From NCBI GenBank assembly GCA_020310875.1, contig CM035422.1, forward strand, positions 57,126,406 to 57,190,405: a DNA stretch of 64,000 nt, given 5' to 3'. This DNA is from Ceratopteris richardii. Lineage: Eukaryota; Streptophyta; Polypodiopsida; Polypodiales; Pteridaceae. Shown here piece after piece: positions 18,084 through 29,400 of the stretch; position 1 is the stretch's first letter, and the number at the start of each line of letters is the position of its first letter. Position numbers and translations under genes: made by a program. The notes beneath the pieces are model-generated. The model did no database searches and was not told the origin of the DNA. It saw nothing but the letters and a program-made list of their open reading frames with translations.

Positions 18084-19090
18084 ATGGTTGAAAGCAGTGA
18101 TGTATTCTGTGTGTTGGCTATTGAGGATAAGTTGGACGATACCAATTACCCATTATGGGCTTATATGATGCTTCATGTACTGGTTGCAAATGGACTATGA
18201 AATATTGTCCAGGGTGTTGAAAAATGTCCTATTACATTTGCAAACATAGTTGCTGAAGGTGATGCAGATGGCGTTGAAGACAGTTATATTTCATGTTCCT
18301 ATTAGTGCTTCGATTCCTGTTGCACCTACTACTGTTGGGATGGCAAAGATGCTCAGACACATGCATTGATAGCCTTGTCTATCAAATGTGCCATTATTCC
18401 TCACATTCTCTCTTGTAGAACAGTTAAGGATGCTTGGGATACACTTACCACTTTATACCAGGTAAGGATGAGGCTCGTGTTGCTTACCTTCGAAAACAGT
18501 TAGAGAGTGAGCACATGAATGAAGGTGATTCCATGGACAGTTTTCTAATAAAGATCAAAGATTTGAAGGAATAGTTGATTTCTATTGATGAAGTCTTATC
18601 AAACAATTCACTTGTGCAGACTATTCTGAATGGTCTTCCCAATTCATATCAGAGTTTTCCTTCCACTCTTTGTTTGATGATGAAAGGCAATCCAAATGCC
18701 TTGTCATTTGAGGAGTTAGTCTCTGTTCTATTGCAGAAATATCAGTCTAGGCATAACATGTCCATTATGCATGTTGCAAATCAAGCTTTCATGTCTAGTC
18801 AAAAGGGCAAAGGTAAATGGAGCTCTTCTACTAGTAAGCAGAAATCTACTAATTCTACACAATCAAAGAAGGATGACAGAGATGAGAAAGAAACAGAAAA
18901 GCAAAAATTGTTTCGCAAATACTGTAAGGCAAATGATCATGTCATAAAGAGTTGTCCAAAACTGGTTGCTAAAGAGGCAAAGAAAAAAGGGGCTAGAAAG
19001 GTTGTTGTAGAGGCCTCTACACCCAAAACAGAGTCTGCTAATATAGTGCAAAATGAAGAATGGGCATTCACTAATGTTTGTAGTTGCTGA
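18084..19090 (+). pseudogene. Copia K gag
   Basis: The start at 18084 reads MVESSDVFCVLAIEDKLDDT with NYPLWAYMMLHVL, the plant copia Gag opening. The longest open piece (18575-19090) has NSLVQTILNGLPNSYQSF, LSFEELVSVLLQKYQS and a basic region, then a knuckle-like CKANDHVIKSC. It is followed by integrase rather than a clear protease. It is broken. The role would be particle formation and RNA packaging. Confidence 0.75.
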
Positions 19091-19099
19091 ATGAAAGAA

Positions 19100-19690
19100 C
19101 ATGTCGCTCATGGAGATGGCGAAGTGTATGGTTAAGAGTCAGGCTTTACCACATAGTTTCTGGCTTGAGGCTATCATGTGTGTAGCATATGCACTTAACA
19201 AGTATCCCACTAAAGCATTGTAGTCTATCACTCCATATGAGGCTTGGCATGGTCGCAAGCCATCTATTGCTCACCTGCGTGTTTTTGGTTGTCTGGCATA
19301 TGCATTAGTGCCTGAACAAGAACACAGGAAATTGGATGATAAAGTAGTGAAATGTATTTTTGTTGGTACAGTTCTGAAAGCAAAGATTATCATCTGTATC
19401 ATCCATAGACTAAACACATTTTGGTTAGTCATGATGGTGTTTTTGTGGAAGATGTTGTTCAGCCACTACTTTCATGTACGTAGGAGACATTTGTTAGCTC
19501 CAAAGACATGTATGATACTTTGTCGCCTCTTTTTACAGGTGGACTATCTAGTGCTTGTCCTAATGAGGCAACTTCTCACCCTTTACAGGTTTCATGTGAT
19601 GATGCAGATCATTCCATTTCTAATGCAAATTTGCATGATGCACTTGTTGATGAGAGAGCTGATATTGAGGAGGCAGAAATTATGCCATAA
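19100..19690 (+). pseudogene. Copia K integrase C-terminal remnant
   Basis: The plus-strand text gives FWLEAIMCVAYALNKYPTKA, PYEAWHGRKPSIAHLRVFGC and HRKLDDKVVKCIFVG, the standard end of copia integrase. The N-terminal and catalytic parts of the domain are not recognisable. It is broken in several places. Confidence 0.7.
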
Positions 19691-19696
19691 TGGCTA

Positions 19697-20890
19697 GTGC
19701 AGACTTTGTGTGACATAAAATTAGATGCACCTCTCTCATATCATACTTGTTCAGGCTTTCATAATGCCTCTTTTGCATCAGATTGCTATGTTATGGTTGC
19801 CTCTAGTCTCTGTGATGAGAATGAGCCTATTTCATTTTATGAAGCACAAAATTCAAAAAATTGGATGGCTGCTATGCAATCTTAATATGATGCTATAATG
19901 AAAATTGGTACTTGGCCTTTATGTGACTTGCCTCATGGAAAGAAGACCATTGGCACTAAGTGTGTATACAAGCTTAAGTGTAAGCCTGATGGAAGATTTG
20001 ACAGGTATAAGGCTAGGCTTGTTGCAAAGGGTTATGCTTAGGAAAGAGGCATTGATTTGATGACACCTTTGCTCCTACTTTTCAAATGACTACTGTTCAT
20101 AGCATCTGTGCACTTGCAGCTCATCATGGTTGGAATGTACATTAGTTGGACATTAAAATTTCATTTTTGAATGGTGATTTGCATGAAGAAGTTTATGTTT
20201 TTCAGCCCCGTGGCTTTGTGCAGAAAGGGCATGAAAACCAGGTGTGCAGGTTAAAGAAGGCATTATATGATTTGAAGCAAGCACCATGTGCTTGGTATGA
20301 AAAGATACATGCCTATCTGATTGCACATGGTTTTGAGAAAAGTCTAACTGAAAACACCTTATATGTTAAGCGTGCTAATGATGTGCTTCTAATCATTATT
20401 GTGTATGTTGATGACATGCTACTCAATGGTCCTCATGAGAAGCATATTGCTGATTCTAAGGGTGATCTGCATGCTCATTTGCGATGTCAAATTTGGGGCA
20501 TTTGCATCATTATTTAGGCATCCAATTTATGCAAGTTGATAGCAAAATAGCTTTGTGTCAAACAAAATATATTCATACATTATTGTAGCATTTTGGCCTT
20601 GAAGACTGCAAACCTATTGCCCCTTCTATGGAGACACGTTTACTTGAGTCTTCATGATGATGGGGATGCATTTGATGTTGTTCTCTATCAGCAGGCTGTT
20701 GGATGCTAGGTCTACTTATGCATTACTCGACCAAATGTTCAGTTTGCTGTCTCACAAATGAGCAGGTTTTGTATTGCCTAGGTGTCAAGCATTGGTAGAC
20801 GGTTAAGCACATCTTTCACTACTTAAGTGGTACCCGGCTACTTGGATTGTTTTATACCAATGGGAGATCACTACCACCACATTTACATTC
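19697..20890 (+). pseudogene. Copia K reverse transcriptase and RNase H remnant
   Basis: The RT opening (WMAAMQS, LPHGKKTIGTKCVYKLKCKP) lies near 19860-19990. The best piece (20146-20517) has MDIKISFLNGDLHEEVYVFQ, QVCRLKKALYDLKQAPCAWY and IIIVYVDDMLLNGPHEKHIA, which includes the YVDD active site. RNase H scraps follow to about 20890. The copy is decayed and broken many times. Confidence 0.82.
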
Positions 20891-20915
20891 TTTTTTTGAC
20901 TCTTATTGACCTACT

Positions 20916-21231
20916 TTACCTTTAGTGTCCATACAAAAGGCCAAATGGCCATCGAACACTTCTTTGTATATGTTCTTTAATAAAACATATAGGCCAAATG
21001 GCCATTGAACACTTCTTTGTATATGTTTTTAATAGAAGTTTGACTGCATTGGTAACGTCCAAGAAGTCTATGTTCGCGCTCCCTATGTACCGTGTTTTTC
21101 TCTATATTTTGTAGCCTCTGTGTGGAGTACCATGTGTGGCCTTAGGAGCTCAATTTTCTACTCTAAGGATATCGTTGTGGAGCTCTCGAGAAGGAGAGTA
21201 GACTCTGGTGCATTGCCATCAAAATACTTCA
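20916..21231 (+). repeat. Element C left LTR (plus)
   Basis: It is homologous to the A1 LTR and ends AATACTTCA before the PBS. A block of about 50 bp (AGGCCAAATGGCCAT through TTTGTATATGTT) is duplicated in tandem near 20938-20990 and 20991-21035, making this LTR longer than that of A1. Confidence 0.82.
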
Positions 21232-21232
21232 C

Positions 21233-21244
21233 TGGTATCAGAGC
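21233..21244 (+). other. Element C primer binding site
   Basis: TGGTATCAGAGC, an exact initiator tRNA-Met PBS, one base after the left LTR. Confidence 0.9.
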
Positions 21245-22457
21245 ATTTGGATGCAAAAAATTTGTTCCTTTTGTGCGAGCAAAGCAAGCACCCACCCACC
21301 CACCCAAGGCTTTCTCCAAGGCAATGAATAAGGTGGCGACCAAGGCATAGACCTTGACATATCTTGTCATCTGAGTCATCGAAGTCACCGTTGGTGCCAT
21401 TGGCTGCACACGTGGGAGGACCTCAACAATCAAGGAAGATAGAGGTTCTCGATACTTCCGGGAAGATCACCCATCCCAGTAATGTTCCCCCCGAACTCCC
21501 TTAACCGTGGCAATCTCTTGCCACTAAGCTACACTCTTGTGCTGTTTGAAGAAGGGGAAAGACTAAGGTTAACATTAACTTGAACATGTTTTGGTCCCTC
21601 AAAGCTTCATTCTTTGCTTTCAAAGACTGTTTTTGAAGCATTTTTGGGGTGTCTTTTGGAGCCATTTTGGAGTACTTTTGCACATAGTTCTCTTCACAAA
21701 GGTCCAAGAACATCAAGAAGAGTGTTCTTTTTAATTCTTCGACAATAAATATCAACCTTTGGGGCTGTGTTTTTATCCACACTCATAAAACTACAAGTTT
21801 GTCAAAAGATTTTCAGTTTTGGTGGGAGTAGCCGTTGCAAATTTATGCAAGTTTTTTAGCCTAAAACATCAGAGTTGATAGAAACTTGTAGGTGTTCTTG
21901 GCTAGTTTTTGGGCTATTCGTTCAGGCTTTTAGTGTCATTTTACAACATATATTGAGCATATACACACCATGCATGTACGCTTCTGTGGATACCATTTAT
22001 GTATGCCCATGTGGTCATTGATATAGAAGTTACGTTTTTTGCATAAAGCTTTTTACGTTTGATAAAGAGGGTCGTGGTGAGGTTTTCTTAACTAGGAGAC
22101 ACCCAGATGTTGGGGTCTCTTTGATGATGCAGGTGGAAGACTTACCCAGTATCACCATAGGAGATGTATGATAATTGTTCATAAGTGCTCGATAAGCCTA
22201 GTTGGCTTCTATTGGATCATTGATTATGTGCAGTGGAGTCAGTGATTCACTATGTAGGTAAACATGCTAGTACTTGCAGTTTTATGATATTTTGACACTA
22301 GTCATATGCTCATTTTGCAAAGGATACTATGGTAAATTTTTTCTAGATTTTTGGCTTTGTCAACTATACAATGGTTGATTTAGTCCTTAATACACTTATT
22401 TGTTGGTGTTTGGACTCTTCTAGCTCCATTATCATTCTATTCAGTTCTCTACCATCA
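21245..22457 (+). other. Element C leader
   Basis: About 1.2 kb homologous to the A1 leader and without coding potential. It contains the antisense 5S-like segment (21451-21506) and a CCCA-repeat near 21290. Confidence 0.75.
21451..21506 (-). ncRNA. 5S-rRNA-like segment in element C leader (copy 2)
   Basis: On the minus strand it keeps GGTTAAGGGAG, ACTGGGATGGGTGA and CTTCCCGGAAGT-like text corresponding to the 3' half of 5S rRNA, antisense to the element as in A1. TAGCTTAGTGG (21521-21531, minus) is retained upstream. It is more diverged than copy 1. Confidence 0.72.
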
Positions 22458-23610
22458 TGGCATTAGAGATCTCATGCACATATGGTGGATCAGGGTCTAG
22501 TACCAGTGTTTCAAGGAGGAGCTATAACTTGTAGGGCAAAGAGCATTTTGAGATCCAAAGATTTGATGGACAAACTTTGCTCTATGGAAGAATCAGATTA
22601 AAGATGTGTTGATTCAAAGGATGAAATGGAAGCCAGTAAATGGAATTTCAAAGAAGCATGTTGACAGGTATGAATACGATTGGGATGAGTTAGATGAAAT
22701 GGCTAGGTCTACCATTCACTTGCACCTGGCAGATAATGTTTACTTTACAGTATTAGACTGTGAAAGTGCAGAGGAGCTTTGAAAGAAGTTATGCGATACA
22801 TATGAAAAAGAGATGGCATCAAATAAAGTGTATCTGATGAGAAAATTATATGACCTTCACATGGACACAAATAGTGTTGCTAATCATCTAAATGAGTTTG
22901 ATGATATATTCTCAGAGTTACAAGTTCAAAAAATGGATATGGATAATGAAACAAAAGGAGTATTGGTGTTATTCACCTTGCCATAATCATGGGATACGTT
23001 TTGCACATCTATTAGCAATAGTGTACCTAGTGGTAAACTCGTCCATGATGACACATGTGGAGCACTCTTGAGTGAGGATATTCATAGAAAATCTATGGTT
23101 GGCACTCAGAGTGGAGATGCATATAATGTTCCTGATTCTTACCAAGGAAAGAATGAGCAACATGGCAGGAGCAAGAACAAGGAAAAGAATGGTCAACGGA
23201 ATAAGAGTAGAAGTAAATCAAGGAACAGGGACATCAAATGCCATTATTGTAATAAGAAAGGATACATGAAGAAAGAATGTTATGCATTAAAGAATGCTAA
23301 AGGTAAAGGACAAAATTTTGATGGGCATGTTAAACAGTTACCTACACCACCTACTTCGACTCTCAACATTGAAGAAATTAATGCTATTTCTGATGATGCT
23401 AATGTGTTTACACTTGATATTACTGTGCCAACTGAGGCTCCTATGGCTGATTCTCTTTCCCACACATGGCTGCTAGATTCTCATGCTTCTTTCCATGTGA
23501 CACCACATAGAGAATGGTTCTCTAATTATGCAACAAAGTCTCTTGGTATTGTGAGACATGGTGACTCTTACCAGTGTGACATTGTGGGGATTGGAGATGT
23601 GGTTGTGTAG
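22458..23610 (+). pseudogene. Element C gag and protease
   Basis: The plus-strand homologue of the A1 gag. Early text gives ARSTIHLHLADNVYFTVLDC and EMASNKVYLMRKLYDL. The best open piece (23068-23610) has a knuckle CHYCNKKGYMKKEC and protease HTWLLDSHASFHVTPHREWF. Basic Arg/Lys/Ser stretches precede the knuckle. The copy is broken, mostly in the first half. Confidence 0.85.
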
Positions 23611-23639
23611 TTAATTGATGGTTCAAAGTTTACTATGCA

Positions 23640-24152
23640 TAATGTACACCATGTACCTCACCACACAATTTGATGTCAATTGGTCAACTTGATGACCTTG
23701 GTTACAAGGTGGTCTTCTATGCTCAGTCCTTTTGTATATCAAAGGGCAATATGGTTATTGCAAAAGGAAGCAAAGTTGGCTCACTTTTTCCTTTATCTAT
23801 ATCATAGAAAGAACACTTGTTATCTGCTATTGAATAGTCTATGGCTTGTATTTGGTCCTTTGGGCCATATATCTCATAGTGGAATGGAAATTCTTTCTTG
23901 TTTTGGCTACTTACATGTGTTATCTTTCTCCGATTTTTCATTTTGTGAGCATTTTTAACATGGAAAGCGAGCCAAAAATGTGCATAGACCTCATTCATAC
24001 AGATGTGTGTGGTCCTATGCCCACTAGCTCCTTAGGCGGTTCTCATTACTTTGTCACTTTCATAGATGATGCTACTAGAAAAGTTTAGGTATATCCTATC
24101 AAATCAAAGGATGAGGTATTCCCTACTTTCAGAAATAGGCTTGCTTTAGTTG
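23640..24152 (+). pseudogene. Element C partial integrase
   Basis: It continues after protease with FIDGSKFT-like text, then [37 protein letters not shown] and [12 protein letters not shown], the copia zinc-binding region and start of the catalytic core. At about 24150 it switches to inverted leader sequence. It is broken and incomplete. Confidence 0.8.
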
Positions 24153-24297
24153 CCAAAAATGCTTCAAAAGTAGGATTTGAAAGAAAACAAAGAATGAAGC
24201 TTTGAGGACCCAAAGCTTGTTGAAGATAATTTCAACCTTAGTCTTTCCACTTCTTCAAGCACCACAATATTGTAGCTTAGTGGCAAGAGATTGCCAC

Positions 24298-24367
24298 GAT
24301 TAAGTTAGGGGGAATGAGATCTGGGGGGAATAGTACTACGATGGGTGACCTCCCAGGAAGTACTGGG
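24298..24367 (+). ncRNA. 5S-rRNA-like segment in inverted leader of C (copy 3)
   Basis: The plus strand reads TAGTACTACGATGGGTGACC then TCCCAGGAAGTACTGGGA, matching the 3' half of 5S rRNA. The A-box-like TAGCTTAGTGG is at 24273-24283. It is antisense to the minus-strand leader that carries it. Confidence 0.75.
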
Positions 24368-24583
24368 AACATCTATCTTCCTTGATTGTTGAGGTCCTCC
24401 CTCATGCATAACCAACAGTGCCAACGGTGACTTTGATGACTTGGTTACAAGGTATGCCAAGGTATGTGCCTTGGTCACCACCTTAGTCATAAGCCTTGGA
24501 GAAATCCTTGGGTGGATGGGCGGGTGCTCACTTTGGTCGCACAAAAGGAACAAAGCTTTTGTGTCAAAATGTTATGATACTAG

Positions 24584-24881
24584 TGAAGTATTTCGACAGT
24601 GATGCACCATGGTGTGATCTCCTTCTCGAGAGCTCGACAATGATATCCTCGGAGTAGAAAACCAAGATCCAAGAACCGCACATGGTACTCTGCACAAAGG
24701 CCACAGAATACACAGAAAAACACAATATCCTGGGAGCATAAACATAGACTTCTTCAATGTTACAAATGTAGTCAAACTTACAGTCTGTCACTGACCAGGC
24801 CACTATATGTTTTATTGAAGAACATATACAAAGAAGTGTCTGGTGGCCATTTGGCCTTCTAGATGGACACTAATGGTAATA
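24584..24881 (-). repeat. Element C right LTR (minus)
   Basis: 298 bp, homologous to the A1 LTR in the same orientation as A1 and opposite to the left LTR of C. The minus strand starts TATTACCATTAGTGTCC. A weakened PBS (24572-24582) lies on the inner side, so this is a 5'-type LTR end. Confidence 0.85.
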
Positions 24882-24888
24882 GAGACTA

Positions 24889-25422
24889 ATGATTGCAACC
24901 ACCACATGCTAGAGAGATGACTCTCCTCCCAACCTTATGCCTGTATATATAGCTGCTTGAATCAACGAGGACTACAAATGTAACTAGAGTCCACAAGTGC
25001 ATGTGCAATCTCCTCCACTCCTTTCATATCTTCCACTAGATTCTACTAGTGGTTGGAGTGATCTCGACCACTACTTTAGTACCTTTTACTAGAGTCCACT
25101 AGCGGTTGGTATACTTGGCACTCAAGTTAAGTCTCGCTAGTCTCAAGTTAACTCACATTTACTTGAGTTAGAAGTCTCTAGAGCTCCTTGGGCAAAACTC
25201 TCTCCCCATGCTCCATATGGGGATTGAACCCAAGACCTCCTCCTTCACAATCTTGAGACTTAACACTAGGCTAAGTGGATCACTTCTTTAATAGAGCACA
25301 TGAACTTATACCTAAGTCTAATCTCGAGATGTTTGGCCATACACATGAGTGAACAAATGGTGTTTGATTTCAAATCTGTCTGATGCGGTCGGACCCTTAG
25401 ATCACATACTTACTTTATTACA
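24889..25422 (-). repeat. Gypsy-type 3' LTR with tRNA-like insert
   Basis: The minus strand has a polypurine tract AAAGGGGGGAAGAA (25423-25436) followed by TGTAATAAAGTAAGTATG. Just upstream is TTAGGACGAAAATCTTTTC, which resembles the last codons of plant gypsy pol. The other border is approximate (about 24889). No partner LTR is in view. Confidence 0.6.
25218..25285 (-). ncRNA. tRNA-like segment within the LTR
   Basis: The minus strand has TTAGCCTAGTG (25264-25274, A-box-like) and about 35 nt later GGGTTCAATCCCC (25218-25230, a perfect B-box/T-loop). The spacing suits a Pol III type 2 promoter. Acceptor-stem pairing is poor, so it is a tRNA-derived relic, possibly a SINE head, not a tRNA gene. 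Confidence 0.45.
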
Positions 25423-25436
25423 TTCTTCCCCCCTTT

Positions 25437-26440
25437 GAAAAGATTTTCGTCCTAAAAAATAAAGCTATATATATTAACCGTATGCAACTCCCGAGCCTCA
25501 TGTTCTTAAATTGGAAGAACATGGTCATGTTCAAAACTAGAAGAACATGTCTCATCTTTGTGGTGGGATCCCTACCCAAATGATTCAAAGCACCATCTTG
25601 CTTTGTAATTTGATGAACTGGTCAAAGTAAAAAGTAGTGAATGAATAATAAGGGTGGTTCTAAAATCATACCTTCCCAAATTACTTGTGTCGCGATGTGC
25701 AATCTAGGCACAAAACATGTGAAATGGATGGATTCCAATTACTAGTCCATTTCTAGGCATGACTTGTGCACGAACTTAGTAACTAAAGTGATATTTTTAT
25801 CCCAATCAAGACTTTGAGAACTCTTGATTCACTTGAATTTTACTTAGAAAACTTAAAGTTTGATTGCCCTAGGCATCTGACTTTGATGTTTATACAATGG
25901 TTAACTCCCAACTAATAGTTACTTGATTTCTTTACTTGACTTGCAGACTACTTTGTCCTAATGGGCTTGAAAATCCCATGTAAACTATAGAGAAAGTCTT
26001 CCATTTACTTTGGGTCAACCTTACTATATCTTGAATAAGTCAAATTCAAAATGAAAATTGTCCAACTTAGGACACTTTTCTCAAAGACTTTAGCTAAAAT
26101 TTCTTGGGAATTGTCAATCTTATGAGCAATTCCTAACTTCTCTTTTCTAGAGTGTATTGGACTCTAGAAATTCATTTAGAGTTATGCTAAATAACTTGAA
26201 GCAAAATCAAATGAATAAGTCAATCTTGGTCTTAGCATCTTTTGAAGATTGAATGAGTTCTTGTACATAACATCTATCTAGGATGTTTAATTTAGTTATC
26301 TAGTTCCAATCGGTTAACCTTGGACTTTTGCAAAAGGAATTTGATACCATATCTGAGTCAATTCCAAAAGATTAGGAAAGCAAAAGGAAAATAACTAAAA
26401 ATCTGTATAACTAATTCAAAGTTCTAAGATATAAACTTGC
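25437..26440. other. Non-coding AT-rich stretch
   Basis: About 1 kb without coding potential. The first bases look like the end of gypsy pol (see the adjacent LTR). The rest is AT-rich with short repeats (GAAGAACATG near 25520-25550). It may be the interior of a non-autonomous element. Confidence 0.5.
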
Positions 26441-26446
26441 TATGAG

Positions 26447-27440
26447 TCAAATACACTCAAGCTTAGTTTCGACAGTGTTGGCAAACTCTTTTCCCTTACC
26501 ACTTTTCAAAGAGCCACTCTTTTCCTTTGCCTTCTTAATGCGACAGACTTGGATTTTGTGGCCTTTCTTTTTGCAGTGGAAACACTCTCCCTTGAACTTT
26601 TTCTTATCGCTCTTCTTTTCTTCCCCATCTTTCGAAGATTGTAGTTTGCCACCTTTGGCATTTAGCAGGAATGCAACTTCTCCTTTGCCATTGTCATTCC
26701 TTGCCTTGAGCCGCAACTCCTCCTCCATAAGTAAGGCACTGAATTCCTCAAAGGTTAATGGTTGTGGATTGATCTGGGTATTGAGGGTAGTTAGCAGACC
26801 ATCAAACTTTGCTGGAAAAATTCAAAGACAATGCCGAGCTAGCTCTTCACTTGAGTTTGGTACACATGCTCCTGCCATTTGATCCCATATATTCTTTATG
26901 TGAGTGATAAACACTTCAATAGTCTCCCCATCAGCCAACCTCTCTGTTGCTCATTCTCCAAGTTCTGAATCCGTGTCTAGTTCCGAGTTTCGTATTGATT
27001 TCTCAATATGTTCCATGCTTCACACACCTTTGTGGTGTCTTGAATAAGAGTCGGAACACTATCATAAGTACTTGTAACTGGAGTACAAAGTGCATCTGCA
27101 TTCCTACACTTCCAAGCACATAAAAGATTAGCATCAAGAGGAATCATTCGACCATGATCATTTGAATTAGGTGTTCATTGGGGCTCGCAGTCAGTCCCAA
27201 GTACAATCTCACGAAACTCATAAGAGGCAAGGATAGAAGTGATCTTAAACTTCCACAAGGTGGAACTATGCCATCATGTTTACCTTCCGTGAAGGTTAGT
27301 GGTCATATCCACAATGTTTGCATGACCAACATCATTATTGCTCTAGTTTTTGTTCCACATACTCTTGCTAATGAACCACCTTGATTCCTAATAGTAGATG
27401 ATGACACACCACTTGACATCTTCTCTCTTAAGTTGTTCAA
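26447..27440 (-). pseudogene. Copia L gag
   Basis: The C-terminal piece (26447-26728) has MEEELRLKARNDNGKGEVAF, a basic linker, and the knuckle CFHCKKKGHKIQVC (C-x2-C-x4-H-x4-C). Upstream text gives TTLNTQINPQPLTFEEFSAL, very close to A0 (LNTQ...LIFEEFYSL). The N-terminal part to 27440 is decayed. It would be a particle protein of the A0-like family. Confidence 0.78.
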
Positions 27441-27483
27441 AGACTTCTATGTTTTTGCTTCTACAACACTTAAAACCTTCTAA

Positions 27484-27495
27484 GCTTTGATACCA
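27484..27495 (-). other. Copia L primer binding site
   Basis: The minus strand reads TGGTATCAAAGC, 11 of 12 matches to the initiator tRNA-Met PBS, abutting the LTR. Confidence 0.85.
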
Positions 27496-28163
27496 TGTAA
27501 GAAATAACCAAGAATAGTGATGCAACAGAATATAATCAGTAGGTACAGTAGTGAGAAGCACAATGTGCTAACAAGAATATACAAAAAAAAGAGAGAGAAA
27601 ACAGATTCTCAACTTGCCAATAGTAATGTATATACAATGATGATATTGTCCACCCCTATGCTCCCACTATGGAGCTTCAATGGTGTTTTTGGATAGAATC
27701 TAGACAAAGGGCTTTATAGTGCACACATCCGAGGTTTCGCCACAGTAACTAGTGTGCCTAATCCTATGATTTAGGCATAATCATTGGGTTTGCCCGATGC
27801 TATGTTCTAGGTGTAACCATCGAGATCTCTCTAATTTTGAACGTACTAAATTACGTAACTGTCAGACTAGGTAAAGCACGAGACTGAAGCATTGAACTAT
27901 CATACCATCAAAGCCACCATAATTTCAGGCTGGTTGCAAACTATCATACCTCCAGAATTCCGATGTGATTGAAGTATATGCCTTGCCTAGCCTATTGACT
28001 AGACTCACATAGATCATCTAGTACCTTTACTGGTCTCATGTAGACCTCATCACAAATGTTGAGAATATCATAATGGATTCTCCTCATAATGGGGGCTGTA
28101 CAACTTAGAGTACCATGGATCATTTGCGATCACGTCCAGGTGGAGCATTGAGTATATCTAACA
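27496..28163 (-). repeat. Copia L 5' LTR
   Basis: 668 bp. The minus strand starts TGTTAGATATACTCAATGC and ends GGTTATTTCTTACA, giving TG...CA ends and a border flush with the PBS. It is loosely similar to the LTR scrap of A0 at 1-273. Confidence 0.8.
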
Positions 28164-28500
28164 GTGGCAACAATGATATCTTCTACATGTGAACTCTTAG
28201 ATGGAGGATTAATAATATCTAAAAAGTCTATTCCCCATTTAGAGAATGCACCTCCTCCCATTATGGGTTTTAATGGCATCTCATCCTTCTGTATCAGATA
28301 TTGATTGTGCTGCCAAATGTCACACCGCTCCACATATGTGTGCATATCCATGTGAAGAGTTGGCCACCAAAAACCTACAAAAAATATTTCTTTTATCACC
28401 CTCTCTAATCTAAAGTGTCCACCTACCATACCTTGGTGAGCAGTTTCTAAGATCTTAAGATATTCACTCTCATGGACAGACAATCTTAGGTATCCTTCTC
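28164..28500 (-). pseudogene. Gypsy B integrase N-terminal part
   Basis: The minus-strand text includes ILETAHQGMVGGHFRLERVI, FVGFWWPTLHMDMHTYVERC (H2C2 zinc-binding domain), MPLKPIMGGGAFSKWGIDFL (catalytic Asp in GIDF) and SSHVEDIIVAT. It corresponds to F residues of about 600-700. It is cut off at the copia L LTR. Confidence 0.82.
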
Positions 28501-28699
28501 TATGCAGTTGTATAAATTATCTCCAATGAGAGCATATTCTAGTGCTTCTGATTCTAAGCTCTTTCATCTAGCCAATGTCATCTCTTAAGGGAGTGTTTTT
28601 GTCCTCAAAAAGGATACTAGAACTTCGCTCCAATATGGTACTAAAGACACTTGATGCCAATATACACCTAATGTTCATAGAGTCTATAGGGTTCAATGT

Positions 28700-29400
28700 T
28701 TGGAGTGATGTTGCTACAGTGCACCTACATGTGCTATTTGCAACCACTTTGCATGCTCATCTTCATCTACATAGCAAGATAGTATGCCTTGATTGATGTG
28801 CTTATACACATTGCCTACTAGTATGTGGTAATTCTTAGACCTCACTACTTCTTTATCTTTGGATCTTAGTACACGATGTTTTGGTCCAAAGGTGAGAATA
28901 GGCACCATAGTCTTGGCCTAGTTAGGCAGTACTTCTATATTGAACAAGTAAGCATCAGGAAGTTCATGTGATACTCCTTGAGAGGGCTCACCTGAAGTTA
29001 GTATAGAAAGGTGATCTGCCCTAAGGTGAGTCTTACCATTCCTAACCACAACTTCAAAGTTATATTCCATTAGTAAGAGGAACCATCTTACTAATTTGCC
29101 AGTATTGCAAGGTTTTTTTTACTAGATAAAGTAGTGCTTGATGGTCTGTAAAAAATTTAAACTTATTCGCAAGCAAATAATGTCTAAAGTTTTTGACCAC
29201 ATACACCATGCCTAATCCTTCTCTTTTGGTAGTGGTATAATTTCATTTAGCCACAATCAATTGTCAACTTGCATAAGCAATGGGAAGATCTATATTACCT
29301 TCACCAAAAGGAGTTTTCACATTCTTTTGTCCACTCAAATTTAGTCAAAAGGTTGTACAGAGGCTTTGAAATGATTGCATACATATGATTGAAACGTCCA
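28700..29400 (-). pseudogene. Gypsy B RNase H and extra zinc module
   Basis: 28714-28908 reads MVPILTFGPKHRVLRSKDKE and YVDEDEHAKWLQIAHVGAL, the first (extra) zinc module seen in F at residues about 425-490. Between 28960 and 29400 the text encodes RNase H pieces such as LLMEYNFEVVVRNGKTHLRA and a tethering region. It is decayed. Confidence 0.72.

Larger units (their letters stand above)
17520..20890 (+). mobile_element. Ty1/copia element K, 5' LTR to RNase H
   Basis: A plus-strand copia with 5' LTR (about 17520-17729), Met PBS (17732-17743), gag (about 18084-19090), integrase (about 19100-19690), RT (19697-20517) and RNase H scraps to about 20890. No 3' LTR is seen; element C begins about 25 bp later, so C probably cut it off. 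It is heavily decayed with many breaks. It belongs to a different family from A1 and A0. Confidence 0.85.
20916..24881. mobile_element. Rearranged copia element C with LTRs in opposite orientation
   Basis: The left part runs on the plus strand: LTR (20916-21231), Met PBS, leader with an antisense 5S-like segment, gag-protease (22458-23610) and part of integrase (to about 24150). Sequence then switches to a minus-strand leader (24153-24570, again with the 5S-like segment) and a minus-strand LTR (24584-24881). RT, RNase H and a normal 3' end are absent. Both halves are the same family as A1. The structure resembles a product of template switching or end joining of two element copies. It is broken and older than A1, and no clear flanking duplication is visible. 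Confidence 0.85.
26447..28163 (-). mobile_element. Partial copia element L (5' LTR and gag only)
   Basis: A minus-strand copia related to A0: 5' LTR 27496-28163, Met-type PBS 27484-27495 and gag to 26447. Nothing recognisable of protease, integrase, RT or the 3' LTR remains. Its LTR start abuts the integrase of gypsy B at 28164, so L is inserted in B or joined to it. It is broken and partial. Confidence 0.8.
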
